From Microbacterium hydrocarbonoxydans (GTDB taxonomy: Bacteria > Actinomycetota > Actinomycetes > Actinomycetales > Microbacteriaceae), in contig NZ_JYJB01000010.1 of the NCBI RefSeq assembly GCF_000956475.1, positions 992,001-1,056,000 of the forward strand: a DNA stretch of 64,000 nt. Reading direction: 5' to 3'. The notes below the pieces were generated by a model that saw only the letters and a list, made by a program, of their open reading frames with translations, did no database searches and was not told the origin of the DNA. This document shows positions 51,513 to 60,445 of the stretch, one piece after another. The position numbers were made by a program, and so were the translations under genes. Every line of letters begins with the position of its first letter. Position 1 is the stretch's first letter.

Positions 51513-52229
51513 CTAGGAGGCGAGCCCCATCGCGTCCATGCGACGTGCGTGCGCGCCCATGAGCTCCGTGTACACGGGCTCGATGCGCTCGTCATCCGCC
51601 GCTGCGAGGCGCTCGGGGCGCAGCGCCGATCGGCAGACGAGGATCGTGTCGCCGACGAGACGGCGCGCCCACATCGACAGCAGCGACCGCCACTCCTCGT
51701 CACTCTCGATCGTCTCCTGGATGATCGCGACGATCTCGTGGCGCGCATCGTCCTCACTGAGGATCTGACGCACCTTCTCCCCCGTCTCGCCATAGCTCGA
51801 GGCGAGGGCCAGGTAGAAGTCGTCGAGCATGCCCGCGGTGATGTGCACGGCCAGCATGGTCTCTTGCGGGCGCGCACCGATCGTCTTGCGCCGGAACGCG
51901 TCGAGGTTCTCGCGGAACGGCAGCATGAGCTGCGTCGGGTCCTCGCCGCGCGCCGCGATGAGATCCACGATCGCGCGGTGCTTGGTGAGCGTGGCGCCCG
52001 CTGCGCGAGACAGCGACTCCTTCTCGGAGAGCTCTGGCGTCGCCCGGATGAGACGGGTGAGCGTCTCGAAGTAGCCGAGCTGGAGGTAGGCCGCCTGCCC
52101 GAGGAAGCGGTTGAGCTCGGGAGCGAGTTCGGCGAAGTCGACGCGCGTCGCGCCGCTCTGCTCGCCGCGGCTGCGCAGCGCGAGCGTGCGGCGCGGGGTC
52201 TTGCTGCGATTCCAGAACCAGTTCACCAC
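51513..52229 (-). CDS. Ferritin-like fold protein
   Basis: A 238-residue helical protein assigned to the ferritin-like superfamily by LGYFETLTRLIR, HRAIVDLIAARGEDP, MLAVHITAGMLDDFYLALASSYGE and DDARHEIVAIIQETIE. Glu/His pairs (FE, KHR, D-E-D-ARHE) could bind a di-iron centre as in the MiaE-like or rubrerythrin folds. The substrate is unknown. GTG 52229 is preceded by TAGTGT at 6 bases, favouring leaderless expression. The mycobacterial homologue lies beside the rhlE-type helicase gene (Rv3210c-Rv3211, from memory), as here. Confidence 0.82.
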   Translation of the reverse strand: MVNWFWNRSKTPRRTLALRSRGEQSGATRVDFAELAPELNRFLGQAAYLQLGYFETLTRLIRATPELSEKESLSRAAGATLTKHRAIVDLIAARGEDPTQLMLPFRENLDAFRRKTIGARPQETMLAVHITAGMLDDFYLALASSYGETGEKVRQILSEDDARHEIVAIIQETIESDEEWRSLLSMWARRLVGDTILVCRSALRPERLAAADDERIEPVYTELMGAHARRMDAMGLAS

Positions 52230-52282
52230 GGCTTCACACTACTCGTGGCGGGCACCTCTCGAGGGTCCCGGGCGCCCTCGGG

Positions 52283-52288
52283 TAGGCT
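52283..52288 (+). promoter_or_regulatory. Candidate -10 of the DEAD-box helicase gene
   Basis: TAGGCT about 80 bases before ATG 52369, giving a GC-rich leader with GAGGCG near the start codon. No -35 is obvious. Confidence 0.35.
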
Positions 52289-52368
52289 GGTGTCGTCCCC
52301 GCCGTCGGAGCGGGGCCCCGCGCCTGTGGCACGCAGAGGGCGTGGATCCATGACGAGGCGACTGTTCC

Positions 52369-53922
52369 ATGTCGCCGGACAGGCACCTGAACATAGTGAC
52401 AACCTTCGCTGATCTCGGTATCGATCAGGACATCATCGACGCGCTCGCCTCCAAGGGCATCGTCGACGCGTTCCCCATCCAGGAGCAGACCATCCCCCTT
52501 GGCCTGCCCGGCCAGGACATCATCGGCCAGGCCAAGACCGGAACCGGCAAGACCTTCGGTTTCGGCATCCCGGTCGTCCAGCGCCTCGGCCTCGACCCCG
52601 AGCACGGCGTCAAGGCGCTCATCGTGGTTCCCACCCGCGAACTCGCGGTGCAGGTGTACGAGGACATCGACCTGCTCACCAGCAACCGCTCCACCAGCGT
52701 CGTCGCGATCTACGGCGGCAAGGCCTACGAGGGGCAGATCGACCAGCTCAAGGCCGGCGCGCAGATCGTGGTCGGAACCCCCGGCCGCCTGATCGACCTC
52801 GCAGGCCAGCGCCTGCTCGACCTGTCTCACGCGACCGAGGTCGTGCTCGACGAGGCCGACAAGATGCTCGACCTCGGCTTCCTCGCCGACATCGAGAAGA
52901 TCTTCCAGAAGGTCCCCGCCGTGCGGCACACGCAGCTGTTCTCGGCGACCATGCCCGGACCGATCGTCGCTCTGGCTCGACGATTCATGTCGAACCCGAT
53001 CCACATCCGCGCGACCGACCCCGATGAGGGCCTCACGCAGGCGAACATCAAGCACCTCGTGTACCGGGCGCATTCCATGGACAAGGACGAGATCATCGCC
53101 CGCATCCTGCAGGCCGAGGGTCGCGGCAAGACCGTGATCTTCACCCGCACCAAGCGCGCCGCGCAACGTCTGGTCGACGAGCTCAGCGACCGCGGCTTCA
53201 ATGTCGGCGGAGTGCACGGCGACATGGGCCAGGACCAGCGCGAGCGCTCGATGGCCGCGTTCAAGGCCGGCAAGAAGGACGTCCTCGTCGCCACAGACGT
53301 CGCCGCCCGCGGCATCGACGTCGACGACGTGACGCACGTGATCAACCACACGATCCCCGACGAGGACAAGACGTACCTCCACCGGGCAGGCCGCACCGGA
53401 CGTGCGGGAAAGACCGGCATCGCCGTGACGTTCGTGGACTGGGAGGACCTGCACAAGTGGGCCCTCATCAACCGCGCCCTCGAGTTCGGTCAGCCCGAGC
53501 CCGTCGAGACCTACTCGTCCAGTCCCCACCTCTTCGAAGACCTCGACATCCCCGCGGGTACCAAGGGTCGCCTGGTGACGGCTCCCAAGGCCGAGAAGCC
53601 GGCGCGCGCTCCGCGCGCCGAGCGGGCAGCGGATGCCGCGGCCGAGGGCTCCACGGAATCCGGCACGCGCCGTCGCCGCCGTCGTCGCGGCAATGCGGAC
53701 CAGGTCGGATCCACCTTCGCCGAGGGTGCCGACAGCGGCGCAGACGCACAAGGCTCGAACGACACCGCACAGGCCGACCGCTCGGCCGAGGGCGCCGGAA
53801 CCCACGACGGTGCCGGCAAGGAGCACCACGACGGCAAGCCCGCTCCCGCGCGCCGCCGCCGTCGCCGCCGCGGCGGCGGCGGCTCGGGCGGAGCCGGAGC
53901 GGGTCCGGTCGTCGGAGCCTGA
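52369..53922 (+). CDS. DEAD-box RNA helicase (RhlE/DeaD-type)
   Basis: A 517-residue helicase. The Q motif is TFADLGID..FPIQEQTIP, I AKTGTGKTFGF, Ia VVPTREL, II VVLDEADKMLD, III LFSATMPG, IV VIFTRTKRAAQ, V VATDVAARGIDVDDV and VI HRAGRTGRAGKTG. A C-terminal low-complexity tail of about 120 residues has three Arg-rich clusters (RRRRRRGN-like) interspersed with acid and Gly residues, typical of RNA-binding tails. It unwinds structured RNA in decay, ribosome assembly or cold adaptation. GTG 52396 is an alternative start directly before the Q motif. Confidence 0.94.
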   Translation: MSPDRHLNIVTTFADLGIDQDIIDALASKGIVDAFPIQEQTIPLGLPGQDIIGQAKTGTGKTFGFGIPVVQRLGLDPEHGVKALIVVPTRELAVQVYEDIDLLTSNRSTSVVAIYGGKAYEGQIDQLKAGAQIVVGTPGRLIDLAGQRLLDLSHATEVVLDEADKMLDLGFLADIEKIFQKVPAVRHTQLFSATMPGPIVALARRFMSNPIHIRATDPDEGLTQANIKHLVYRAHSMDKDEIIARILQAEGRGKTVIFTRTKRAAQRLVDELSDRGFNVGGVHGDMGQDQRERSMAAFKAGKKDVLVATDVAARGIDVDDVTHVINHTIPDEDKTYLHRAGRTGRAGKTGIAVTFVDWEDLHKWALINRALEFGQPEPVETYSSSPHLFEDLDIPAGTKGRLVTAPKAEKPARAPRAERAADAAAEGSTESGTRRRRRRRGNADQVGSTFAEGADSGADAQGSNDTAQADRSAEGAGTHDGAGKEHHDGKPAPARRRRRRRGGGGSGGAGAGPVVGA

Positions 53923-53931
53923 TGATCGCCG

Positions 53932-53961
53932 AAGGGGCGGATGCTGCGGCATCCGCCCCTT
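53932..53961. terminator. Bidirectional terminator, 13-bp hairpin
   Basis: AAGGGGCGGATGC (53932-53944) and its perfect complement (53949-53961) with loop TGCG, between the convergent helicase (53922) and LuxR-type regulator (53966) genes. Confidence 0.85.
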
Positions 53962-53965
53962 CTGT

Positions 53966-54625
53966 CTAGACCAGGCCGAGTTCCCGGGCCCGCACTCCGG
54001 CTTGAAAGCGCGACTCCGCGCCGAGGGCCTCCATGAGTTCGGCCACCCTTCTGCGGTAGGTGCGGACGCTCAAGCCCATGGCCCGCGCCGCAGACTCGTC
54101 CTTGACACCCGCGCCGAGCAGATCGAGGACCTGCGGCGCGAGCTGCCTGATCTCGGCGCTCGCGGCGTCGTGCACGTCGAGATCCGTCGACGCGCGCCAT
54201 GCGGCCTCGAACAGCGAGGTCACGCCCTGCACTGCGTCGCGCTGCGTGATGATGCTGTAGGTGCGCTCGCCGGCGCGCCGATCGCCCGCGAGGATCGCCA
54301 CACGCCGGTCGAGGATGATGGTCTCGTTGACCTCGTCGCCGGTGACCCGGATCGAGACGCCCGGGTTGCTGCGGATGTGATCGAGACGCTGCGACCACCC
54401 GGGATCGAGCAGCGTGCCGCTGCGGAAGACCTTGCGCACGGTCGCACCTGCAGGAGGCGGGGGCATCGCGGCCGGTCCTGTCGACGCCCACCGCCAGCTC
54501 GCGAGGTCGTTCGCGGCGCACGCGATGTCCGTCGCATTCTCGAACAGGCGCGCGGTTCTGCGCATGACCTCGGCCTCGCCGCGCACGACGACGACGCTCT
54601 CCTCGGTCCGTGTCATGATCGCCAT
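53966..54625 (-). CDS. LuxR-type HTH transcriptional regulator
   Basis: A 219-residue regulator. The C-terminal helix-turn-helix runs from about 155 to 219 (LAPQVLDLLGAGVKDESAAR, then LSVRTYRRRVAELMEALGA), where a DESAAR-LSVRTYRRR turn matches LuxR/GerE-type HTH. The N-terminal part (VRGEAEVMRRTARLFENAT) resembles the helical TrmB-like sensor found in some actinobacterial LuxR-family proteins; it lacks a phosphoacceptor receiver domain. ATG 54625 is preferred since CACGAT lies 6 bases before it; ATG 54616 with GGAGG at 10 bases is an alternative. It is divergent from the aldo/keto reductase gene, a plausible target. Confidence 0.85.
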   Translation of the reverse strand: MAIMTRTEESVVVVRGEAEVMRRTARLFENATDIACAANDLASWRWASTGPAAMPPPPAGATVRKVFRSGTLLDPGWSQRLDHIRSNPGVSIRVTGDEVNETIILDRRVAILAGDRRAGERTYSIITQRDAVQGVTSLFEAAWRASTDLDVHDAASAEIRQLAPQVLDLLGAGVKDESAARAMGLSVRTYRRRVAELMEALGAESRFQAGVRARELGLV

Positions 54626-54721
54626 GCCTCCATCGTGCTCGAGTGGCGCCGCTCGACGTCCTCCGTGGCAACATCCTGCCAGCCGTCGCGATTCCCCTCG
54701 ACTGCGAGCGACTCTGAATGC

Positions 54722-55651
54722 ATGACAGCACAGAACGACCTCCTCCCCCTCGCAGCCGCATCCGCCGGAACCTGGCAGCTCGGCGACCGCACCGTCAACC
54801 GCCTCGGCTTCGGGGCGATGCGTCTCACGGGCATGCCGTGGGATCCGAAGCCGCGCGACCGTGACGCGGCGATCGCGGTGCTGCGCCGGGCGGTCGAGCT
54901 CGGCGTCAACCACATCGACACCGCGGCCTTCTACTTCAACGGCGTCCGCTCGTCCAACGAGCTCATCGCGACTGCTCTGCAGCCTTACGATCGCGACATC
55001 GTGCTCACGACCAAGGTCGGCCCCGCGCGCAGCCGTGAGGGAGAGTTCGAGCCCTATGCTCGGCCCGAGCAGCTGCGCGCCCAGGTCGAGGAGAACATCC
55101 GCCAGCTCGGCGTCGAGCGCGTCGACGTCGTGAACCTGCGCTGGGGCTCGAGCCTCGGCAAAGAGGAGGGCACGCTCGCAGATCACATCGGCGCACTCGC
55201 GGAACTGCGCGACGACGGGCTGCTGGGCGCAATCGGCGTCTCGAACGTGTCAGGGGTGCAGCTCATCGAAGCCCTGGGCGTGGCTCCGATCGTGTGCGTG
55301 CAGAACCGCTACTCGCTCACCGAGCGGGCGGACGACGAGGTGCTCGCCCTCACCCGCGAGCGCGGCATCGCGTTCGTGCCGTTCTTCGCGATGGGTGCAG
55401 CGGTACCCGGCGCGCTCCCCGGCGGAGCTCACGACGAGACGGGAGCCTCCGAAGTGGACGCCGTCGCCGCCGCTCATGGCGCGACATCCGCGCAGATCCG
55501 CCTCGCATGGACACTTCATCGTGGACCCAACGTCCTGGCCATCCCCGGCACGGGCGACCTGCAGCACCTCGAGCAGAACATCGCGGCCGGTGCCATCCGG
55601 CTGACGGACGACGAACTCGCGACGCTCGACGCGATCGCGCGTCAGGGATAA
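54722..55651 (+). CDS. Aldo/keto reductase (YdbC-like subgroup)
   Basis: A 309-residue NADPH-dependent TIM-barrel reductase. It shows NRLGFGAMRLTGM, HIDTAAFYFNG (Asp and Tyr of the catalytic tetrad), VLTTKVGPA (Lys) and GVSNVSGVQL, with IPGTGDLQHLEQN at the cofactor site. The tetrad His, normally in a D-L-Y-x-L-H strand, is replaced: VDVVNLRWGSS. E. coli YdbC-like proteins share this change. The substrate is unknown. GACTCT lies 6 bases before ATG 54722. Its last 10 bases overlap the convergent PHP gene. Confidence 0.88.
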   Translation: MTAQNDLLPLAAASAGTWQLGDRTVNRLGFGAMRLTGMPWDPKPRDRDAAIAVLRRAVELGVNHIDTAAFYFNGVRSSNELIATALQPYDRDIVLTTKVGPARSREGEFEPYARPEQLRAQVEENIRQLGVERVDVVNLRWGSSLGKEEGTLADHIGALAELRDDGLLGAIGVSNVSGVQLIEALGVAPIVCVQNRYSLTERADDEVLALTRERGIAFVPFFAMGAAVPGALPGGAHDETGASEVDAVAAAHGATSAQIRLAWTLHRGPNVLAIPGTGDLQHLEQNIAAGAIRLTDDELATLDAIARQG

Positions 55652-56505
55652 CGCGGCGAGAACCCGGTGGCGCGGTCGACGAGCCGCGCCACCATCTCGT
55701 CCGAGGTGGTGTTCTCCCCCGGCCGGTTCGGCTTGCCGCTGCCGTGATAGTCGCTCGATCCCGTGACGATCAGGTCGTGCTTCTTCGCCAGATCCCGCAG
55801 CACGCGCTTGCCGGACTCCGTGTTCTCGCGATGGTCGATCTCGAAACCGCCGAGCCCCTCCTCGATCAGGCGCTCGACGAACGGCACGGGCATCATGCGG
55901 TCACGGCCCGCGGTCGAGGGGTGTGCGATGATCGCGACACCACCCGCGTCCGTGATCAGTCTCACGGCGGTGAGCGGGTCAGGCGCGTAGTGCGGCTCGT
56001 AGTACCCCTCACGAGGGTGCAGGATGCCGTCGAACGCCTCCGTGCGGTCGCGCACGATCCCGCGGGCGATCAGCGCATCGGCGATGTGCGGGCGGCCGAC
56101 GGTGGCGTCGAGGGTGGTCTGAGCCAGCACGTCCTCCCACAGCAGGTCGTAGTCGCGGCCGATGCTCCGGACGATGCGCTCGGCGCGGCCGACCCTGTCG
56201 CCGCGGATGCGATCGGTCTCCGCGGCGAGCGCCGCGTCCTCGGGATCGAACAGGTAGCCGAGCACGTGGACGCTCCGCCACTCGTGTTTGGCCGACAGCT
56301 CCATTCCGGGGATGAAGGTCATGCCGAGCGTCACGGCCGCGTCCCCCGCCTCGGCCCATCCGGTCGTCCTGTCGTGATCTGTCAGCGCCGCCGTCCTCAC
56401 GCCGTGCGCGTGCGCCTGCCGCATGACCTCGGCGGGCGCCTCCGTGCCATCCGAATGATTGGAGTGCAGGTGCAGATCCGCGGGGCCGGAGAACAGGTGC
56501 GACAT
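55642..56505 (-). CDS. PHP-domain phosphoesterase (YciV/RNase AM-like)
   Basis: A 287-residue metal-dependent phosphoesterase with all PHP motifs: DLHLHSNHSDGT (10-21), ALTDHDRT, FIPGMELSA, VAIIAHPS and VTGSSDYHGSGK. Length and motifs match the family of 3',5'-nucleoside bisphosphate phosphatases and RNase AM-type enzymes. ATG 56505 is preceded by TACGCT at 6 bases, favouring it over an upstream in-frame ATG. It is divergent from the EEP-family gene, 58 bases away. Confidence 0.9.
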   Translation of the reverse strand: MSHLFSGPADLHLHSNHSDGTEAPAEVMRQAHAHGVRTAALTDHDRTTGWAEAGDAAVTLGMTFIPGMELSAKHEWRSVHVLGYLFDPEDAALAAETDRIRGDRVGRAERIVRSIGRDYDLLWEDVLAQTTLDATVGRPHIADALIARGIVRDRTEAFDGILHPREGYYEPHYAPDPLTAVRLITDAGGVAIIAHPSTAGRDRMMPVPFVERLIEEGLGGFEIDHRENTESGKRVLRDLAKKHDLIVTGSSDYHGSGKPNRPGENTTSDEMVARLVDRATGFSPRYP

Positions 56506-56511
56506 GCTCCG

Positions 56512-56556
56512 AGCGTAGCCCGGCGGCAGAGACTTCACAGACTGCGCTTCTAGGCT
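56512..56556. promoter_or_regulatory. Divergent leaderless -10 pair (PHP and EEP genes)
   Basis: On the minus strand TACGCT (56517-56512) lies 6 bases before ATG 56505. On the plus strand TAGGCT (56551-56556) lies 7 bases before ATG 56564. Both start codons follow the hexamers directly, leaving no room for a leader. Confidence 0.6.
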
Positions 56557-56563
56557 GGAGGGG

Positions 56564-57592
56564 ATGCTTCGACTACTGGGGATCCTGTTCACCGTGCTGC
56601 TCGCGATCGCGACGGCGATCGCGGTGTGGCCGCAGTTCTTCCACCTCGAGCAGACCTATCCGTTCGCGCAGGTCGTCGCCGCGCGAGGGGCTGTTCTCGG
56701 GGCGCTGCTGCTGCTCGCGCTGCTCGCGATGCTGCTGATGCTCTCGAAGACGCTGCGCGGGTTCGCGGCATCCGTCTTGATCATCGCCCTGCTCGGCGCC
56801 GCGGCCACCGCGCTGATCGGGGTGAATCGCGGGTTCGGACGCAACACCCTGCCTGATGCGACCGACACCAGCATCCGGGTCCTCAGCTGGAACACCGCGG
56901 GCGAGGTGGTCTCCGCCGAGACGATCGCTCAGGAGGTCGTCGACAGCGGAGCCGACATCGTCGCACTGCCGGAGACGACCGAGGCTGTGGGCGAGGAGAT
57001 CGCCGTGATGCTCCGCGACCAAGGGCACCCGATGTGGGTGCACAACGTGCAGTTCAACCCCGACGTCGTCGACGGACCCAAATCGTGGCAGACGACAGTG
57101 CTGGTCGCCGCCGACCTCGGCCAGTACTCGGTCATCGAGTCGTCACAGGACGGATCGAGCAACACCGGCTCCGTGCCGAGCGTGGTGCTGATGCCGGTCG
57201 ACGGCTCCGGCCCCACGATCGTCGCGGTGCACGCGGTCGCTCCGCGACGCGAGGAGATGGGCCAGTGGCGCAGCGACCTGCAGTGGATCGCCGATCAGTG
57301 TCCTGAGGGCGACTTCATCCTCGCCGGAGACTTCAACGCGACGATCGACCACATGGCGCCGCTCGGTGTCGGCGGCGGCGACATGGGCTACTGCCGGGAC
57401 GTCGCATCGCGCACCGGCAACGGGCTCAGCGGCACCTGGCCGAGCTCTCTGCCCGAACTGCTCAGCGCCCCGATCGACCATGTGATGGCCTCGCAGAACT
57501 GGACGCCGACGGGGTCCATGATCATCGCCGACGCCAGCGGCAGCGATCACCGCGGGCTGGTCGTGCAGCTGGAGCCCGCGGCGACCGAATGA
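56564..57592 (+). CDS. Membrane-anchored endonuclease/exonuclease/phosphatase family protein
   Basis: A 342-residue protein. Three hydrophobic segments in the first 90 residues are followed by an extracytoplasmic EEP domain: RVLSWNTAG (Asn), IVALPETTE (Glu), VAVHAVAPR (His), ILAGDFNATIDH (Asp and Asn) and GSDHRGL (catalytic His). The fold hydrolyses phosphodiesters of nucleic acids, inositol phosphates or sphingomyelin; the substrate here is unknown. GGAGGGG directly abuts the ATG, and TAGGCT lies 7 bases before it. Confidence 0.88.
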   Translation: MLRLLGILFTVLLAIATAIAVWPQFFHLEQTYPFAQVVAARGAVLGALLLLALLAMLLMLSKTLRGFAASVLIIALLGAAATALIGVNRGFGRNTLPDATDTSIRVLSWNTAGEVVSAETIAQEVVDSGADIVALPETTEAVGEEIAVMLRDQGHPMWVHNVQFNPDVVDGPKSWQTTVLVAADLGQYSVIESSQDGSSNTGSVPSVVLMPVDGSGPTIVAVHAVAPRREEMGQWRSDLQWIADQCPEGDFILAGDFNATIDHMAPLGVGGGDMGYCRDVASRTGNGLSGTWPSSLPELLSAPIDHVMASQNWTPTGSMIIADASGSDHRGLVVQLEPAATE

Positions 57593-57631
57593 TCCACGGC
57601 TCCTCGACCGAGCCTGACCCCAGACGAATCG

Positions 57632-57665
57632 CTCATTCCGGCCCGACGCCGGCTCGCCGGATGAG
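57632..57665 (+). terminator. Hairpin after the EEP gene
   Basis: CTCATTCCGGC (57632-57642) pairs with GCCGGATGAG (57656-57665), one bulged T. A copy of GACGAATCG flanks it on both sides (57623 and 57665). A second small stem, CGGCCCG/CGGGCCG, lies at 57699-57718. Confidence 0.45.
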
Positions 57666-57739
57666 ACGAATCGTCGGCATCCGCGTCCTCTCTCCCGCCG
57701 GCCCGCGCGAACGGGCCGACGGGGTGACAGACTTGATGC

Positions 57740-59161
57740 ATGAACACCGGAGAACGCGACACGATCGCCGAGCCCACGGCTGAGCCGACCACCGAGAACA
57801 GCACCACGAACCGCAAGCAGCCGTTCCCGCAGGGCTTCCTCGACACCATCTCGACCGGATGGGCCGAGCGTCCAGAGTCGCTGCCGTCGCAGCGCGCTCA
57901 GGCGCCGTACGCGGCAGCTCGCCGCGCAGCCGTCTCGGCTGCCTTCCCCGGCAAGCGCCTGGTGATCGCGGCCGGATCCCTGAAGCAGCGCAGCAACGAC
58001 ACCGACTATGTGTTCCGCGCGCACTCCGCGTTCGCGCATCTCACGGGCTGGGCGTCGGATGCCGAGCCCGACTCGCTGCTGGTCTTCGACCCGACCGACG
58101 ACGGCCACGACGTGACGCTCTACTTCCGTGAGCGCGCCGATCGCACCACGACCGAGTTCTACGCCGATGCGACGATCGGCGAGTTCTGGATCGGACCGCG
58201 CCCGGCGCTCGCCGGCGTCGCCGCCGACCTCGGCGTCTCGACCGATCACCTCGAGGCCTTCGAGGCGGGCGACGACGACCTCACGCTCGACGACGCCGAG
58301 CTCGCGCGCTTCGTCTCCGAGCTGCGGCTCGTCAAGGACGAATTCGAGATCGCCGAGATGCGCCGCGCCGTCGAGATCACGGCGAACGGCTTCGACGACA
58401 TCATCCGCTCGCTCCCCCAGGCCGTCGCGCACGCTCGCGGCGAGCGCGTGGTCGAGGGCGTGTTCCACCGACGCGCGCGCGAAGACGGCAACGGCGAGGG
58501 CTACGACACGATCGCCGCATCCGGTCCGCACGCCTGCTACCTGCACTGGACGCGCAACGACGGCACCGTGGTCCCGGGCGACCTCATCCTCGTGGATGCG
58601 GGTGTCGAGGCCGACAGCCTGTACACCGCCGACATCACGCGCACGCTCCCGGTCTCCGGCACATTCACCGAGGTGCAGCGCCGCGTCTACGAGACCGTGC
58701 GCGAGGCTGCGGACGCCGCGTTCGCCGCCGCCCAGGTCGGCGTGCCTTTCCGCGACGTGCACGGCGCCGCCATGCAGGTCATCGCCCAGCGCACCGCTGA
58801 ATGGGGCCTCCTGCCGGTGACGGCCGAAGAGGCACTCGATGCGGATGCCGGCGGCCAGCACCGTCGCTACATGGTGCACGGCACGTCGCACCACCTCGGC
58901 ATCGACGTGCACGACTGCGCGCAGGCGCGCCGGGAGATGTACTACGACGGCATCCTCGAGCCTGGCATGGTCTTCACGATCGAGCCGGGACTGTATTTCC
59001 AGATCGACGACCTCACGGTTCCCGCGGAGTATCGCGGCATCGGCGTGCGCATCGAGGACGACATCCTCATGACCGCCGATGGCCCCGTGAACCTCTCGGC
59101 CGGCATCCCGCGCACCGCGGACGAGGTCGAGGCGTGGATCGCGCGGGTGCAGCAGGGCTGA
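57740..59161 (+). CDS. pepP: Xaa-Pro aminopeptidase (M24B)
   Basis: A 473-residue aminopeptidase P. The N-terminal AMP_N domain includes RSNDTDYVFRAHSAFAHLTG. The catalytic creatinase-type domain has ILVDAGVEADSLYTADITRT (two Asp metal ligands), MVHGTSHHLGIDVHD (His), FTIEPGLYF (Glu) and GVRIEDDIL (Glu). It removes N-terminal residues preceding proline. ATG 57740 has CAGACT 6 bases upstream and no ribosome binding site. It is convergent with malY across a 16-bp hairpin. Confidence 0.95.
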   Translation: MNTGERDTIAEPTAEPTTENSTTNRKQPFPQGFLDTISTGWAERPESLPSQRAQAPYAAARRAAVSAAFPGKRLVIAAGSLKQRSNDTDYVFRAHSAFAHLTGWASDAEPDSLLVFDPTDDGHDVTLYFRERADRTTTEFYADATIGEFWIGPRPALAGVAADLGVSTDHLEAFEAGDDDLTLDDAELARFVSELRLVKDEFEIAEMRRAVEITANGFDDIIRSLPQAVAHARGERVVEGVFHRRAREDGNGEGYDTIAASGPHACYLHWTRNDGTVVPGDLILVDAGVEADSLYTADITRTLPVSGTFTEVQRRVYETVREAADAAFAAAQVGVPFRDVHGAAMQVIAQRTAEWGLLPVTAEEALDADAGGQHRRYMVHGTSHHLGIDVHDCAQARREMYYDGILEPGMVFTIEPGLYFQIDDLTVPAEYRGIGVRIEDDILMTADGPVNLSAGIPRTADEVEAWIARVQQG

Positions 59162-59175
59162 GCCGTCCCCCGGTC

Positions 59176-59216
59176 CTCTCCGGGAGATCACAGACCATCG
59201 GTGATCTTCCGGGGAG
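59176..59216. terminator. Bidirectional terminator between pepP and malY-like genes
   Basis: Arms 59176-59191 and 59201-59216 form a 16-bp stem with two G-T pairs and a 9-base loop, between convergent stops at 59161 and 59246. Confidence 0.75.
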
Positions 59217-59245
59217 CGCGGTGATGGTCCGCGGATACCGGCGCC

Positions 59246-60430
59246 TCAGACGCCGACCGGAACCCGGTGCCTCGCCAGCGCCGCGGCCATCTGCCGCACC
59301 GCCTGCTCGATGATCGGGCGGGGCGTCGCGAGGATGAACCGCAGGAACCCTTCTCCTGCGGCTCCGCATGCGATGCCGTCGGTCAGCGCGACACCGGCCT
59401 CCTCGCGGAAGAAGTCGGCCGGCGAGCCTTCGATGCCGAGCCCGCGCGCATCGAGCCACGCGATGTAGCTGCCCTCGGCCGGCGTGTAGCCGATCGCGGG
59501 GATGTGCTCGGCGAGCAGCTCTCCCAGCAGGGTGCGGTTGCCGTCGAGGTAGGCGTGTGTGTCTGCGAGCCAGTCACGGGCATCGTCGTAGGCGGCCGTG
59601 TTCGCGATGATGCCCGGATTGCTCGCGAGCAGCTCGTTGCGCGTCACGACCGGCGTCGCCCACGTCGCAGCATCGGCGTCGTTACTGAGGATGACCTGCG
59701 CGGTCTTCAGGCCTGGCAGGTTCCACGCCTTCGACGCACTGGTCGACGTGATCGTGTGGCCGGCCGCGGCTTGACTGATGCTGGCGTACGGGATGTGCCG
59801 GTGCGGGGCGAACACGAGCGGTGCATGGATCTCGTCCGCGAACACGCGGCCGCCGTGCCGTTCGACGATCTCCGACACCGCGAGCAGCTCCTCGCGGGTG
59901 AACACACGCCCGACCGGGTTGTACGGGTTGCAGAGGATCAGCATCCCTCCGCCGTCGGCGAAGGCACGATCGAGGCCGTCCAGGTCGAACACGTAGCGGC
60001 CGTCCTCGAGGAGGAGCGGGACCTCGACGATCTCGCGGTCATGCATGGGCGGGATCTTCAGGAAGGGCATGTACGCGGGCGTCGGGAGCACGATCTTCGA
60101 CCCGGGAGCCGTGAAGTGATCGATCGTCGCCCGCATCGCGATGAGCACGTCGCCGACCGGCCTGATCCGCTCCGGCGGCACGTCCCACGAGTATTCATCG
60201 CGCAGCCACCGCGCCGTCGCCGCCGACATCGACGACACGAGCTCGGGCGTCGGATAGCCCACGAGCGCCTCGACCGATCGGGTCAGCGCGCTGCTGATCT
60301 CGGGCGCGACTCCGAAGTCCATCTCGGCGATGAACGCGCCGATGGCCTCAGGGTACGTCGACCACTTGTAGCTGCCGCTCGCGCGCAGCTGGTCGATCGT
60401 GATGGCGTCGAAGTCAGATGAGGTGCTCAT
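59246..60430 (-). CDS. MalY/PatB family aminotransferase / cystathionine beta-lyase
   Basis: A 394-residue fold-type I PLP enzyme. Signatures are KWSTYPEAIGAFIAEMDF, ILCNPYNPVGRVF, VFADEIHAPLVF and the PLP-lysine site TSTSASKAWNLPGLKTAQ. MalY/PatB proteins cleave C-S bonds of cystathionine and related thioethers. GAGAGG precedes ATG 60430. It is followed at 60446 upstream by the hydrolase gene on the same strand. Confidence 0.92.
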   Translation of the reverse strand: MSTSSDFDAITIDQLRASGSYKWSTYPEAIGAFIAEMDFGVAPEISSALTRSVEALVGYPTPELVSSMSAATARWLRDEYSWDVPPERIRPVGDVLIAMRATIDHFTAPGSKIVLPTPAYMPFLKIPPMHDREIVEVPLLLEDGRYVFDLDGLDRAFADGGGMLILCNPYNPVGRVFTREELLAVSEIVERHGGRVFADEIHAPLVFAPHRHIPYASISQAAAGHTITSTSASKAWNLPGLKTAQVILSNDADAATWATPVVTRNELLASNPGIIANTAAYDDARDWLADTHAYLDGNRTLLGELLAEHIPAIGYTPAEGSYIAWLDARGLGIEGSPADFFREEAGVALTDGIACGAAGEGFLRFILATPRPIIEQAVRQMAAALARHRVPVGV

Positions 60431-60445
60431 ACACCTCTCATGGTG

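Noticed and set aside
53633..54721. Long upstream frame ahead of the aldo/keto reductase
   Set aside because: It covers the helicase tail and the antisense of the LuxR-type regulator; ATG 54722 fits the family N-terminus.
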